Assembly: GCF_003703835.1 (NCBI RefSeq)
Contig: NZ_RDQR01000008.1
Location: 1 to 64,000, forward strand
DNA length: 64,000 nucleotides
Direction of reading: 5' to 3'
Origin: Auritidibacter ignavus
GTDB taxonomy: Bacteria; Actinomycetota; Actinomycetes; Actinomycetales; Micrococcaceae
Part shown: positions 63,662 to 64,000 of the stretch, one piece after another
How the letters are laid out: each line of letters opens with the position of its first letter
Numbering within the stretch: position 1 is the first letter of the stretch
Program-made: the position numbers and the translations under genes
The notes under the pieces: generated by a model
What the model was told of the DNA's origin: nothing
The model's database searches: none
Seen by the model: the letters and a program-made list of their open reading frames with translations, nothing else

Positions 63662-64000
63662 TTAGGTCCGCACTCTCACTGCCCGAGGGGTAGTCGTCAT
63701 CGGGGCGTTGAGGCCCTGGACGAGCCAGTGGCTCATCCGTTTGGCTAAATCGTCAGCCGATGGCACCTGGCGCCCGGCGCTCATATCAATCAACCATTTC
63801 TCGCCGGCGTTGCGGATGAATCCAACCGCAGCATAGGACCAGTAGCGACGAGCTGCCTGATCGGCGCCATTATCTTCCACAGGGAATTCCTGTTGGGCCC
63901 GCTGCTCGACGAGTTCGGCAGTCCGGGAGAAGAACTGCGAAACCTCGTGTTCGCCACGTGTCGAAAAGAAATAGACATTGGGGGAGGACCGTGCCAGGCG
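63662..64000 (-). CDS. Probable TetR-type regulator, C-terminal part (cut by window edge)
   Basis: An open frame enters from the right edge and stops at 63662, giving 113 residues. The sequence (SSPNVYFFSTRGEHEVSQFF, then RRYWSYAAVGFIRN and MSHWLVQGLNAP) looks like the ligand-binding half of a TetR/AcrR regulator. The helix-turn-helix would lie beyond the window, so the family call is an inference. It precedes the acyl-CoA oxidase gene by about 150 bp and may control it, as TetR/FadR-like proteins often do for beta-oxidation genes. Confidence 0.55.
   Translation of the reverse strand, partial: RLARSSPNVYFFSTRGEHEVSQFFSRTAELVEQRAQQEFPVEDNGADQAARRYWSYAAVGFIRNAGEKWLIDMSAGRQVPSADDLAKRMSHWLVQGLNAPMTTTPRAVRVRT

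Noticed and set aside
1-64000. Defence islands, prophage, transposons or CRISPR arrays
   Set aside because: I saw no integrase, transposase, Cas genes, regular spacer-repeat arrays or islands of foreign composition; the window is ordinary core chromosome.

Overview
The window is a stretch of core chromosome from a moderately high-GC actinobacterium. Gene content and order (uvrC-rapZ-yvcK-whiA, then gap-pgk-tpiA-secG facing tkt-tal-pgi-zwf-opcA-pgl, then ctaB/ctaA, a two-gene ABC exporter and sufR-sufBDC) fit the Micrococcaceae. A Yaniella-, Enteractinococcus- or Nesterenkonia-like host is my best guess, but it is not proven. I found no rRNA or tRNA genes, insertion sequences, phage genes or CRISPR arrays.

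Layout. 1-11.4 kb: uvrA, a VanW-type wall protein on the opposite strand, a 1-acylglycerol-3-phosphate acyltransferase, then the tightly packed uvrC-rapZ-yvcK-whiA run. 11.5-16 kb: superoxide dismutase, then lower glycolysis (gap, pgk, tpiA) and secG. 16-24.6 kb, minus strand: pentose-phosphate and hexose-phosphate genes (tkt, tal, pgi, zwf, opcA, pgl) converging on secG. 25-30 kb: haem O and haem A synthesis (ctaB, ctaA), a lipoprotein and an ABC exporter. 30-34.8 kb: sufR and the SUF iron-sulfur operon (sufB, sufD, sufC, a SufT-like gene), without sufS or sufU. 35-44.6 kb: RNase HI, an ABC-F ATPase, a DUF222/HNH protein, SURF1, a small Cys-rich protein, a DUF3099 membrane protein, fabG, an atypical SDR, serB and an ABC ATPase. 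44.7-47 kb: a TauE/SafE permease, a SPOUT RNA methyltransferase and the zinc-independent ribosomal protein L31 with a structured leader. 47-52.3 kb: a peptide-type ABC importer operon. 52.4-64 kb: a small membrane protein, a lipoate ligase, an NhaC-type antiporter, aminopeptidase N, the divergent glgC/glgM pair, an acyl-CoA oxidase and the 3' part of a probable TetR-type regulator cut by the window edge.

Functional themes are central carbon metabolism (both branches of glucose-6-phosphate use, and storage-glucan precursors), respiratory chain assembly (haem A, SURF1, Fe-S clusters), DNA repair and growth control. Several genes appear to be leaderless: a TAnnnT -10 hexamer lies 6-7 nt before the start codon.

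I did not find an obvious new multi-gene system such as a defence island or secondary-metabolite cluster. The most interesting signals are smaller: the folded leader before rpmE2, a 16-bp tandem duplication that appears to have shifted the frame of the ctaA C-terminus, perfect palindromes before the VanW gene and between tkt and ctaB, a long hairpin between gap and pgk, an SDR lacking the classical YxxxK tyrosine, and a conserved-looking small Cys/His protein coupled to SURF1 and DUF3099.
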